From Chryseobacterium sp. CY350 (lineage in GTDB: Bacteria > Bacteroidota > Bacteroidia > Flavobacteriales > Weeksellaceae): a stretch of 64,000 bases of DNA. Numbering within the stretch: the first letter of the stretch is position 1; the number at the start of each line of letters is the position of its first letter. A program made the translations under genes and the position numbers. Location: NCBI RefSeq assembly GCF_027945075.1, contig NZ_CP116034.1:1922001-1986000 (forward strand). Direction: 5' to 3'. Positions 45,377-53,878 of this stretch are shown here, piece after piece. The notes below the pieces were generated by a model. The model was not told the origin of the DNA and ran no database searches. It worked only from the letters and a program-made list of their open reading frames with translations.

Positions 45377-45489
45377 GAAAAGTAACACGAATTGATTAAT
45401 ACATTCATTAATAATATTAAAAAATAAAAATTCTTTAAAATGAAACATAACTTCTTTACCTTATTTTTGGCTATATTTTTTCCTTATCA

Positions 45490-45502
45490 TTAACACTGTT
45501 AA
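45490..45502. promoter_or_regulatory. TetR operator copy O3
   Basis: TTAACACTGTTAA, a fully symmetric version of the motif. It overlaps the stop codon of the 17-codon ORF. Confidence 0.6.
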
Positions 45503-45610
45503 GAAAAATAACATCTAAAAACGCTCAACCAAAAAATATATTTAAAAATTGTAATCATGGAAACGATAACTTAGTTAAGCAATAAAAGCGTAATTTTTTT
45601 TAACCAGAAA

Positions 45611-45623
45611 TTAACACCGTTAG
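45611..45623. promoter_or_regulatory. TetR operator copy O4
   Basis: TTAACACCGTTAG, identical to O2, 61 bases before the adaptor ATG and so best placed to control the operon. Confidence 0.65.
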
Positions 45624-45684
45624 AAAATATCACATCTATAAAATTATAATTACCTACTCAACATTTTATTAAAAATAAACTAAA

Positions 45685-46845
45685 ATGAAAATAACTGTAA
45701 AAACAAAGATGATTGTACTTATATCAAGTATAATTCTTTTACAAAGTTGTACTAAAGCTGCAGAAAGCACAAACGCAGCACCGCCTGCACCACAATTACC
45801 CGTATTTACCGTAACATCAGCACCGGCAACTATCTATCAAGAGTTCCCAACTGCTTTAGAAGGGAAAAACAATGTAGAAATCCGTTCACAGGTTGACGGA
45901 TATTTAGATAGAATTTATGTAGAAGAAGGCGCTTACGTAAGAGCCGGACAAGCATTATTTAAAATAGATTCAAGAGCTTACGGAGAACAAATGAATATGG
46001 CCAACGCCAATTTACAGGTTGCCAATGCCAATATTCAGAAAGCTAAAGTGGAAGTTGACAGACTTCAGCCGCTGGTTGCCGCAAAAGTAGTTTCTGATGT
46101 ACAGTTGAGAACTGCAAAAGCCAATTATGCAGCAGCAGTTGCAGCAGGATCACAGGCAAAAGCTTCAGTTGGTGGAGCCAGAATCAACGTAGGATTTACA
46201 ACAATTACAGCACCCGTAAGCGGTTACATCGGAAGAATTCCTTATAAAAAAGGAAGCCTGATTTCAAGAACAGATGCCAATCCCTTGACCATGTTATCTG
46301 ACATCAGCGAAATTTATGCATATTTCTCTCTAAGCGAACTTGATTTTATCGGTTTCCAGAAAAAATATCCCGGAGCAACGCTGAATGAAAAACTCAAAAA
46401 TATGCCAATGGTAGAATTAGTGATTGCTGACAACAGCACGTATCCTGAAAAAGGTAAAATGAGTATTGTTGACGGACAGTTTGATAAAACTACAGGTGCA
46501 ATCAGCGTTCGCGCAGTGTTCCCAAATGCAAACGGAGCTTTGAGAACTGGAAATACAGGAAGAGTTCGTATGCCACAGTTATTCGCCAACACACTTGTTA
46601 TTCCTCAAGAATCAACCTTCGAAATTCAGGATAAAGTCTACGTTTATGTAGTTGGAAAGGATAAAAAAGTAACCTCAAAACCTGTAACGATCTCAGGAAA
46701 AACAGACAGTTATTACTTTATTTCTGAAGGACTTGCTACAGGTGATAAAATCGTTTACACTGGAATCGGAGCGTTGAAAGATGGGGTTACCATTCAACCA
46801 AAAGCTATTTCTTCTGACAGTCTTTTGAGAGCAAGACCTCTTTAA
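45685..46845 (+). CDS. RND efflux periplasmic adaptor (MexA/AcrA-like) lipoprotein
   Basis: This 386-residue protein has a lipoprotein signal (ending ILLQSC, Cys 22). It shows the lipoyl half-motifs VEIRSQVDGYLDRIYVEEGA and FTTITAPVSGYIGRIPYKKG, a helical hairpin between them (MNMANANLQVANANIQKAKV), and a beta-barrel/membrane-proximal part. It bridges the inner-membrane pump and the outer-membrane channel. It is the first gene of adaptor-pump-channel, under the TetR-type operators upstream. Confidence 0.94.
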   Translation: MKITVKTKMIVLISSIILLQSCTKAAESTNAAPPAPQLPVFTVTSAPATIYQEFPTALEGKNNVEIRSQVDGYLDRIYVEEGAYVRAGQALFKIDSRAYGEQMNMANANLQVANANIQKAKVEVDRLQPLVAAKVVSDVQLRTAKANYAAAVAAGSQAKASVGGARINVGFTTITAPVSGYIGRIPYKKGSLISRTDANPLTMLSDISEIYAYFSLSELDFIGFQKKYPGATLNEKLKNMPMVELVIADNSTYPEKGKMSIVDGQFDKTTGAISVRAVFPNANGALRTGNTGRVRMPQLFANTLVIPQESTFEIQDKVYVYVVGKDKKVTSKPVTISGKTDSYYFISEGLATGDKIVYTGIGALKDGVTIQPKAISSDSLLRARPL

Positions 46846-46856
46846 AACGGCTTAAA

Positions 46857-46873
46857 ACTTTTGACACAAAAGT
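46857..46873 (+). other. Intercistronic hairpin between adaptor and pump genes
   Basis: ACTTTTG-ACA-CAAAAGT, a 7-base stem with a 3-base loop and no T-run after it. It may shape mRNA stability rather than terminate. Confidence 0.4.
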
Positions 46874-46912
46874 CAGAATAGCGTTTAAACAACATTAAAA
46901 AATAAACTTCTT

Positions 46913-49900
46913 ATGTTAAAAAAATTCATAGATAGACCGGTACTTTCTACGGTTATCTCCATCATATTGTTGCTGTTGGGAGCGATGTCGGTATTCAACC
47001 TTCCGATTACGCTGTTTCCCGATATTGCACCACCGAGTGTTCAGGTAACGGCGTTTTATCCGGGAGCGAATGCAGAAGTTGTTGCGCGTTCCGTGGCTGT
47101 TCCTATTGAGGAAGCCGTGAATGGTGTTGAGAACATGACGTACATGACCTCAAATTCAAGTAACGACGGATCAATGACCTTGAGTGTATTTTTCAAACAA
47201 GGTTCAGATCCTGATAATGCAGCGGTGAACGTTCAAAACCGTGTTTCTAAAGCGATGAGCCAGCTTCCGCAGGAAGTTGTACAGGCGGGAATTTCAACAC
47301 AGAAAGTTCAGAACAGTATGATTATGTTTATGGGATTATCAAGTGATGATCCAAAACAATACGACGAACTTTTCTTACAGAATTATTTAAAAATCAACGT
47401 CATTCCGCAGATACAGCGAATTCCGGGAGTTGCGCAGGCTCAGGTTTTCGGAACCAGAGATTATTCCATGAGACTTTGGCTGAAACCAGATCGTTTAGCC
47501 GCCAATAATCTTTCTCCGCAGGAAGTCCTGGCAGCAGTAAAAGATCACAATCTTGAGGCAGCACCAGGACGTTTGGGACAGGGAAGCAAGGAAACTTACG
47601 AATATATTTTAAAGTATAAAGGTAAATTAAATAAAAATGCAGACTACGAAAACATCGCCATCAAATCAAACAGTGACGGTTCATTTTTAAGATTAAAAGA
47701 TGTTGCGAGAGTAGAATTTGGTTCTTATACGTACACCGCAGCCAACAGAATGGATGGGAAACCTGTAGCAGGATTTGCAATTTTACAGACTGCAGGTTCT
47801 AATGCAAATGAAATCTTAACTGATATTGAAAAGCAGGTTGAGCAAATGAAAACTACCCTTCCAAAGGGAGTTGAGCCCATCATCATGTACAATTCAAAAG
47901 ACTTTTTGGATGCATCAATTCATCAGGTTGTGGAAACCTTAATCATTGCATTTATTTTGGTATTTATTGTTGTGTATATTTTCCTTCAGGACTTCAGATC
48001 TACATTAATTCCTGCGATTGCCGTTCCGGTAGCAATTATTGGTACATTCTTCTTCCTACAGATGTTTGGTTTCAGTATCAATATGTTGACATTGTTTGCA
48101 TTGGTACTCGCCATCGGGATTGTGGTGGATGATGCGATTGTCGTCGTAGAAGCCGTCCATTCAAAAATGGAACAGACTGGTATGCCAGTCGAGCAGGCAA
48201 CTACAAACTCGATGAGTGAAATTTCGGGAGCTATTATTTCTATTACTTTGGTGATGTGTGCGGTATTCATCCCCGTTGGTTTTATGGAGGGTCCTGCAGG
48301 AGTTTTCTACAGACAGTTTGCCTTTACTTTGGTGATTGCGATTTTGATTTCAGCGGTTAATGCATTGACTTTAAGTCCTGCTTTATGTGCTTTATTATTA
48401 AATGATCCTCAGGGAGAACATGGTGATCATGGTCAGAAAAAAGGTTTTGGAGCGAAGTTTTTTAATGCTTTCAACAAAAGCTTCAACAACATGACCAGAA
48501 AATACATCTACAGCCTTAAATTTTTAATTAAAAATAAATGGGTTGCGGTTACCGGTTTAGCGTTACTCACAGCGGCAAGTGTTTTCTTGATTAATAAAGC
48601 TCCGACAGGATTTATTCCTACAGAAGATCAGGGATTTGTTTTGTATGCAGTGAATACTCCTCCGGGAAGTTCATTAGACAGAACGCACAGAGCCACTGAA
48701 CAGATTGATAAAATCATCAACGGTGAAAAAGCCAAAAATCACCTTTGGGTAGCCGACGGAATGAACTTCATCAGTAATTCCAATGCTTCTCCTTATGCTG
48801 CAGGTTTTATTAAACTGAAAGATTTTGAAGACCGTGGCGAAGTGAAAGATCCCGATCAGATTGCTGCGGGATTGACAGGAAAAGTAGCACAGGTAAAAGA
48901 TGCCAGTGCATTCTTCTTCAACTTCCCTACCGTACAGGGTTTTGGTAACGTTTCGGGGTTTGAATTTATGTTGCAGGATAAAACCAACGGCTCTTTTGAG
49001 CAGTTGGGAACAACGACTCAGGCGTTTATCGGAGAATTGATGAAACGACCGGAAATTGCTTTTGCCTTTACAACGTATGCAGCTGGGAATCCTCAATATA
49101 CAATTGATGTCGATACCGATAAAGCCAACCAATTAGGCGTTTCTATAACCGAATTGATGCAGACCATGCAGATTTATTACGGAAGTAGCTTCGTTTCAGA
49201 TTTCAACAGATTCGGGAAATATTACAGAGTGATGGCACAGGCAGATATTCCTTACAGAACTGATGCGAATTCTATGGAAGGAATTTATGTTAAAAATAAA
49301 ACAGGCGAAATGGTTCCTGTAAAGACTTTGGTGACTTTAAAAAGAACTTTCGGACCTGAAACGGTTTCAAGAAACAACTTATTCAACGCCGTGACAATCA
49401 ACGGAACTCCAAAACCTGGCTACAGTACCGGAGATGCTATTAAAGCCGTAGAAGAAGTTGCCCAAAAATCACTTCCTCGTGGATATGGATATGAATGGAC
49501 AGGAATTACCCGTGAAGAAATCAAAACCGGTGGACAGACTGCTTTTGTATTTTTGTTAAGTATCATATTTGTGTATTTCCTGTTAGCTGCACAATATGAA
49601 AGTTATATCCTTCCGTTTGCGGTTATTCTGACCATTCCCACAGGGGTTTTCGGAGTATTTGCCTTCACAGGATTGGCTGGAATTGATAACAATATTTATG
49701 TTCAGGTTGGATTAATCATGCTCGTCGGATTATTGGCGAAAAATGCGATTCTGATTGTCGAATTTGCCGTTCAGCGAAGAAAAGCAGGAAAAACACTGAT
49801 TGAATCTGCACTTCAGGCCTCAAGATTGCGTCTAAGACCCATTTTGATGACTTCATTCGCCTTCATCATCGGTATGCTTCCGTTGGTTTGGACTCAAGGT

Positions 49901-50095
49901 GCAGCAGCAAAAGGAAATCACTCTATCGGAATCAGTACTGTTGGTGGAATGTTTACAGGAGTTGTCTTCGGGATTTTCATTATTCCGGTGATGTATGTGA
50001 TCTTCCAGTATTTACATGAAAAAATGCCAAGCCGAAAAAATAAAAGACTTCAAAAACAAAAATTGGAGGCAGAACTTTTAGCAACAGCACATTAA
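46913..50095 (+). CDS. RND multidrug efflux pump, HAE1 family inner-membrane subunit
   Basis: This 1060-residue proton-driven pump has 12 membrane segments and two large periplasmic loops. Visible: the start MLKKFIDRPVLSTVISIILL, ITLFPDIAPPSVQVTAFYPG, the proton-relay Asp pair in GIVVDDAIVVVEAVHSKMEQ, APTGFIPTEDQGF, and the last block GLLAKNAILIVEFAVQRRKA followed by RLRPILMTSFAFIIGMLPL. It is AcrB/MexB-like. The substrates cannot be read. It lies between the adaptor and the TolC-like gene. Confidence 0.96.
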   Translation: MLKKFIDRPVLSTVISIILLLLGAMSVFNLPITLFPDIAPPSVQVTAFYPGANAEVVARSVAVPIEEAVNGVENMTYMTSNSSNDGSMTLSVFFKQGSDPDNAAVNVQNRVSKAMSQLPQEVVQAGISTQKVQNSMIMFMGLSSDDPKQYDELFLQNYLKINVIPQIQRIPGVAQAQVFGTRDYSMRLWLKPDRLAANNLSPQEVLAAVKDHNLEAAPGRLGQGSKETYEYILKYKGKLNKNADYENIAIKSNSDGSFLRLKDVARVEFGSYTYTAANRMDGKPVAGFAILQTAGSNANEILTDIEKQVEQMKTTLPKGVEPIIMYNSKDFLDASIHQVVETLIIAFILVFIVVYIFLQDFRSTLIPAIAVPVAIIGTFFFLQMFGFSINMLTLFALVLAIGIVVDDAIVVVEAVHSKMEQTGMPVEQATTNSMSEISGAIISITLVMCAVFIPVGFMEGPAGVFYRQFAFTLVIAILISAVNALTLSPALCALLLNDPQGEHGDHGQKKGFGAKFFNAFNKSFNNMTRKYIYSLKFLIKNKWVAVTGLALLTAASVFLINKAPTGFIPTEDQGFVLYAVNTPPGSSLDRTHRATEQIDKIINGEKAKNHLWVADGMNFISNSNASPYAAGFIKLKDFEDRGEVKDPDQIAAGLTGKVAQVKDASAFFFNFPTVQGFGNVSGFEFMLQDKTNGSFEQLGTTTQAFIGELMKRPEIAFAFTTYAAGNPQYTIDVDTDKANQLGVSITELMQTMQIYYGSSFVSDFNRFGKYYRVMAQADIPYRTDANSMEGIYVKNKTGEMVPVKTLVTLKRTFGPETVSRNNLFNAVTINGTPKPGYSTGDAIKAVEEVAQKSLPRGYGYEWTGITREEIKTGGQTAFVFLLSIIFVYFLLAAQYESYILPFAVILTIPTGVFGVFAFTGLAGIDNNIYVQVGLIMLVGLLAKNAILIVEFAVQRRKAGKTLIESALQASRLRLRPILMTSFAFIIGMLPLVWTQGAAAKGNHSIGISTVGGMFTGVVFGIFIIPVMYVIFQYLHEKMPSRKNKRLQKQKLEAELLATAH

Positions 50096-50108
50096 TAAAA
50101 AATGATTA

Positions 50109-50233
50109 ACAAAACTTTGAGATCTGAAATTCGCATAAAAATTTTTCTTCAAATTTAATTTTTAAGATTTTCTAAAACGAGCAAAATATTTTCTCCTACT
50201 AAAGACAACTTTGCTTACCACTCAAAGTTTTGT
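50109..50233. repeat. 13-bp inverted repeat bracketing the pump-channel spacer
   Basis: ACAAAACTTTGAG (50109-50121) and its exact complement CTCAAAGTTTTGT (50221-50233) flank 99 bases of AT-rich sequence between the pump and channel genes. It could fold as a long-range hairpin in the mRNA, or be a relic of a small mobile element. Confidence 0.6.
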
Positions 50234-50256
50234 GATCAATTTAAATATATAGACTT

Positions 50257-51669
50257 ATGAAAAGAGTAAAAAATATAATCATCGCTTTTGGGATTGCATT
50301 AGGTGCAGTTTCTTGTGTGCCGAAATTGGCATACCAGGAAACGAAACCCGAACTTCCCGAAACATTCAAATACACAGCGACCGCAGACACTGCAAGCGTT
50401 GCTAACTTAGAATGGAAACAGTTTTTCAGCGATCCGATCTTGCAAAATTTAATCGAAAAAGGAATAAAAAACAATTACGATTTACAAATTGCCTTAAAAC
50501 AAGTCGCCTCTTCCCAGGAAAAACTGAAACAGGCAAAATATCTTCAATATCCGGATGTAGGTTTCGGAGTTTCTGCGCAAATTTCAAAGCCTTCAAAAAA
50601 CAGCATGAACGGACAAAGCTTAAATTTATTTTTAGGTCAAAGTCATGTTGAAGATTATAATGCAGCATTCAACTTATCTTGGGAAGCAGACATTTGGGGA
50701 AAAATTAAAAACCAGCAGGAAGTTTCAAAAATGCAGTATCTGCAGACTTATGAAGCGACAAAAGCAATTCAGACACAGGTTGTCGCAGCGATTGCTCAAG
50801 GGTATTATAATTTATTGATGCTTGATAAGCAATTACAGATTGCAAAATCCAACTTAGATTTAAGCAGCAATACACTTTCACTTACAGAAAAATTGTGGCA
50901 AAGCGGCGACACGACTTCTTTGGGAGTTCAGCAGGCGACTGCTCAAAAGCAATCGACAGAACTTTTGATCACTCAATTAGAACAAAATATTGCCATTCAG
51001 GAAAATGCTTTGAGTATTTTGGTCGGTGAAAATCCGAATAAAGTCAACAGAACCATTGAAATGTCTGATACTTCTTTACCACAGGATATTTCAGCAGGAC
51101 TTCCTGCAGCAATGGTGAGTCGTCGTCCGGATGTTCGTCAGCAGGAATTGGTTTTATTGGAATCTAATTCAATGGTGGGAATTGCTCAGGCTAATATGTA
51201 TCCTTCATTAAAAATTACAGCTGCCGGTGGAGTTAATTCATTTAAAATTGATAACTGGTTTTCAATCCCGGCATCATTGTTCGGTTCTGTTTTAGGAGGA
51301 TTGACTCAGCCTATTTTCCAGAAAAGACAGTTAAAAACAGATTTAAATGTTGCTAAAATTCAGAGAGAGAAAAACGTATTGGCATTCCGTCAGTCTGTTT
51401 TGAATGCTGTGGGTGAAGTTTCTGATGCATTGGTTTCCAATGAAAGTTTAAAAGTTCAGGAGCAAAAAGCAAACGAACAGGTGACAACTTTGAAAAACGG
51501 AATCAAAAGTGCCGAACTGTTGTACAAAGGCGGTATGGCCAATTACTTAGAAGTGATTACTGCTCAGGGAAATTCTTTACAGGCTGAACTTAATCTTGCG
51601 TCCGTAAAAAGACAGAGATTGAGCAGTATTGTAGATTTGTACCGAGCTTTAGGTGGCGGATGGAAGTAG
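50257..51669 (+). CDS. TolC/OprM-family outer-membrane efflux channel lipoprotein
   Basis: This 470-residue protein has a lipoprotein signal (ending GAVSC), then two tandem outer-membrane efflux domains (about 60-245 and 270-465) with the usual coiled coils. Typical stretches: FSDPILQNLIEKGIKNNYDL, NLSWEADIWGKI, VSRRPDVRQQELVLLESNS, LTQPIFQKRQLK and LYKGGMANYLEVITAQGNSL. It completes the tripartite pump with the two upstream genes. It is followed by a terminator. Confidence 0.95.
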   Translation: MKRVKNIIIAFGIALGAVSCVPKLAYQETKPELPETFKYTATADTASVANLEWKQFFSDPILQNLIEKGIKNNYDLQIALKQVASSQEKLKQAKYLQYPDVGFGVSAQISKPSKNSMNGQSLNLFLGQSHVEDYNAAFNLSWEADIWGKIKNQQEVSKMQYLQTYEATKAIQTQVVAAIAQGYYNLLMLDKQLQIAKSNLDLSSNTLSLTEKLWQSGDTTSLGVQQATAQKQSTELLITQLEQNIAIQENALSILVGENPNKVNRTIEMSDTSLPQDISAGLPAAMVSRRPDVRQQELVLLESNSMVGIAQANMYPSLKITAAGGVNSFKIDNWFSIPASLFGSVLGGLTQPIFQKRQLKTDLNVAKIQREKNVLAFRQSVLNAVGEVSDALVSNESLKVQEQKANEQVTTLKNGIKSAELLYKGGMANYLEVITAQGNSLQAELNLASVKRQRLSSIVDLYRALGGGWK

Positions 51670-51692
51670 TAAATTAATTATATTGTTTGAAG

Positions 51693-51721
51693 TGCGGTCT
51701 TTCGGGATCGCATTTTTTTTA
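51693..51721 (+). terminator. Terminator of RND efflux operon
   Basis: Stem TGCGGTC / GATCGCA (one G-T pair) with a 6-base loop, followed by nine T, 24 bases after the channel gene stop. Confidence 0.82.
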
Positions 51722-51973
51722 TTTATACTCTAAAAGTGGAGTTTGGAAATCTAATCTGTATCTGTTTAAAAACATACCTGAGATTTCTAATTGGAACTAA
51801 AAGGCTTTTTACTTTGTGTTAAATATGAATTTCACTAGCTAAGAATAGTTTTCATATTTTTTAACTAATCACGAAAAAGAAGATTTGTACGTAAGTTAAA
51901 ATATTTGTGCTTCATCGTATGAAGAAGCACAAAAAATCGCAAACCTTAAAGGTTTAAAAGAAACTGTTACTGA
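51722..51973. other. Non-coding gap with a possible coding remnant
   Basis: No complete gene is seen after the terminator. On the plus strand the frame ending at TAA 51986-51988 reads SYEEAQKIANLKGLKETVTD over its last codons, which looks protein-like. However, a stop lies just upstream with no start codon between, and the end overlaps the YegP-like gene on the other strand. It may be a gene remnant or chance. Confidence 0.3.
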
Positions 51974-52135
51974 TTACATTTCTTTATAACCTGAAAATTT
52001 AGCATTATTAATTGCATTTTGCTTTGAGGAAAAACCTTCACTTGAAGCAGCAACTATTTTACCATTACTGGCTGTCGCTCTCCATCTCCACTCATTTTTA
52101 GAATCTTGATAAAATTCCCATTTAAAATCATTCAT
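51974..52135 (-). CDS. YegP/DUF1508-family small protein
   Basis: The 53 codons run from ATG 52135 to TAA 51974. The sequence MNDFKWEFYQDSKNEWRWRA, then TASNGKIVAASSEGF and SSKQNAINN, is the DUF1508 (YegP) motif: a strand with F-x-x-Y-x-D, W-R-W-R, N-G-K-I-V-A-x-S-x-E-G-Y/F and a following helix with a C-terminal AI. Usual family members have one or two such repeats; this has one. The function is unknown. It stands alone between the RND operon and miaA. Confidence 0.82.
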   Translation of the reverse strand: MNDFKWEFYQDSKNEWRWRATASNGKIVAASSEGFSSKQNAINNAKFSGYKEM

Positions 52136-52504
52136 ACAAATATGTTTTTATTAAGACAAATATACAAAAAATTAACACTTTGTATTAATTTAATTGAAAA
52201 TTTTCTTAATTTAACATACAACCCTTTCATTAAATCGTACATTTCCCAGTATTTTAGAACCATCAAATTTCCTTAATGAACAATCCTGTCCTAATTTTAC
52301 CAAACAATTTCGTGAAAAGTAAGTTACAATTTCGTTTTATTTACCATCAAAAGTTTTCGAATAAGAGAAATAGATATATGGCAAAATACAAGAGATATTT
52401 CGAAGAAACATCCAAAGTTAATTTGGCAATCAAAAAGTATAAGAAAATGAAGAAAAGCTATTTGAAAAATTTATAAATCAGTAAAAAAGTGAAAGAATTG
52501 ACTA
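52136..52504. other. Intergenic gap without a supported gene
   Basis: This is AT-rich DNA upstream of the YegP-like gene. A 66-codon plus-strand frame (52276-52476) is present but has no promoter, relatives I recognise or codon pattern to support it. The gap ends at the miaA stop. Confidence 0.4.
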
Positions 52505-53443
52505 TTATTTTCGGGATTGCACATTTATATACTCAGTCAATTGATCAAAATCCTCTTTAGAATATCCTGCATGAATATAATGAATATTTTCTTCCTTTCT
52601 ATACCAGGTCAATTGCCGTTTTGCAAATCTTCTTGAGTTTTTCTTAATCTCAGAAACCGCAAAATCAAGATCCCATTCTCCATCAAAATATTTGAAAAGT
52701 TCAGAATAGCCAACCGTATTCAATGATGCTAAATTCCTTCCTTCCTGAGATTTTCTTAATTCATCAAGTTTTTTTGCCTCATCAAGCAAACCATTTTCCA
52801 TCATTTTATCGACACGAAGATTGATTCTTTCATAAATCTTATCCCGTGGTGCCTCAATGCCAATTCTTATCGTTTGGAAGTTTCTTGGATTTTTGTCGTG
52901 AGAAATATTTTCAGAATATGTTTTTCCGGTTTGCCAAATCACATCAATTGCTCGCAAAAGCCTTCTCTGATTATGAATATCTACATTTTCATAATATTCA
53001 GGATCTAAATCTTTCAACATTTCCTGAAGTTTTTCGATTCCTTCAGTTTGCCAGATGGCTTCCAGTTTTTCCTGATTTTCTTCGTTGGCTTCAGGCAAAT
53101 CATTCAGACCTTCAATCACTGCTTTCTCATACATCATACTTCCGCCAACCATAATTACAATGTCGTATTTTCCGAAAAGTTGATCTAATAATTCCAAAGA
53201 ATCATGCTCAAACTGGCCGATAGAATAATAATCTTTTACAGAAAGCTGGCCAATAAAATGATGTTTTGCCTGCGAAAGTTCGTCTTCTGAAGGAGCCGCG
53301 GTTCCGATTTTCATTTCACTAAAAAACTGCCGGGAATCACAGGAAATAATTTCGGTGTTAAAATGATTTGCCAGTTCGATAGCAAGTTTTGTTTTGCCAA
53401 TTCCGGTGGTTCCTACTACGGAAATCAATGTTTTATTTTTCAC
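52505..53443 (-). CDS. miaA: tRNA dimethylallyltransferase
   Basis: MiaA adds the dimethylallyl group to A37 of tRNAs reading UNN codons. The 312-residue protein shows the P-loop VVGTTGIGKTKLAIELA, the catalytic Asp in ISCDSRQFFSEMKIGTAAPS, KHHFIGQLSVKDYYSIGQFE, VGGSMMYEKAVIEG, the tRNA-binding HNQRRLLRAIDV, and RFAKRQLTWYRKE near the C-terminus. The length is normal. It is monocistronic. Confidence 0.95.
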   Translation of the reverse strand: MKNKTLISVVGTTGIGKTKLAIELANHFNTEIISCDSRQFFSEMKIGTAAPSEDELSQAKHHFIGQLSVKDYYSIGQFEHDSLELLDQLFGKYDIVIMVGGSMMYEKAVIEGLNDLPEANEENQEKLEAIWQTEGIEKLQEMLKDLDPEYYENVDIHNQRRLLRAIDVIWQTGKTYSENISHDKNPRNFQTIRIGIEAPRDKIYERINLRVDKMMENGLLDEAKKLDELRKSQEGRNLASLNTVGYSELFKYFDGEWDLDFAVSEIKKNSRRFAKRQLTWYRKEENIHYIHAGYSKEDFDQLTEYINVQSRK

Positions 53444-53878
53444 TTGGCTAATTTACGAAATTGCATTTATTTGAATTTTAACTTAAATCCAAAAACACAA
53501 GACAATTAGAATATATGAAATATATAATTATTCCTTCTAGATTTTGAATTTTTGTATTTCTAAAATAAGTGAAAACGACTTTGTTTACCTTATTTCCGCT
53601 TCTTTTGAGTAATTCTTTATCTTTCCTTGCGTATTTTTTAAACGCAAAGAAAAACAAGGTATTGTAATGGAAATGCTTTAATGAAGACATACTAAGGCAT
53701 TTCATTTAACAAAGAAATACAATTATTCTGAACATCAAATACTTGTAATAAAACTGTAAAATATCTAATTGATTTAATATAAAGTTTTTGAATTTCACAT
53801 TACATAAGTAGAGCAAAAAGTTAATTGCTAACAACTACTTACACTTAAATGTTTATCTTTGTAAGACAATAAAAAACT
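53444..53878. other. 435-base intergenic region between miaA and yicC
   Basis: No gene is supported. An imperfect inverted repeat GAAATGCTTTA / TAAGGCATTTC (53670-53703) is present. A minus-strand 75-codon frame here has low-complexity content and no start context. The yicC -7 element (53854-53861) lies at the right end. Confidence 0.5.
53854..53861 (+). promoter_or_regulatory. -7 promoter element of yicC-gmk-nadA run
   Basis: TATCTTTG matches TANNTTTG, 17 bases before the yicC ATG at 53879. Confidence 0.55.

Larger units (their letters stand above)
45345..45684 (+). other. RND-operon leader with three direct repeats each holding an operator
   Basis: The 340 bases contain no full gene. Three related segments are spaced 126 and 121 bases apart, each with the palindrome followed by an A-rich stretch and a (T)AACA/TCACA-C element. 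The first and third also share a preceding T-run plus AACCA. A 17-codon ORF (45440-45493, MKHNFFTLFLAIFFPYH) begins like a signal peptide and stops inside the second operator; it may be a leader peptide or a gene remnant. Confidence 0.6.

Noticed and set aside
52276..52476. 66-codon plus-strand frame, with an inner ATG at 52378 giving a basic 32-residue peptide
   Set aside because: No supporting promoter, homology or typical composition; could be a small basic protein but evidence is too thin.
53478..53705. 75-codon minus-strand frame between miaA and yicC
   Set aside because: Low-complexity hydrophobic/Lys content, no promoter element, no recognisable family; overlaps an inverted repeat.
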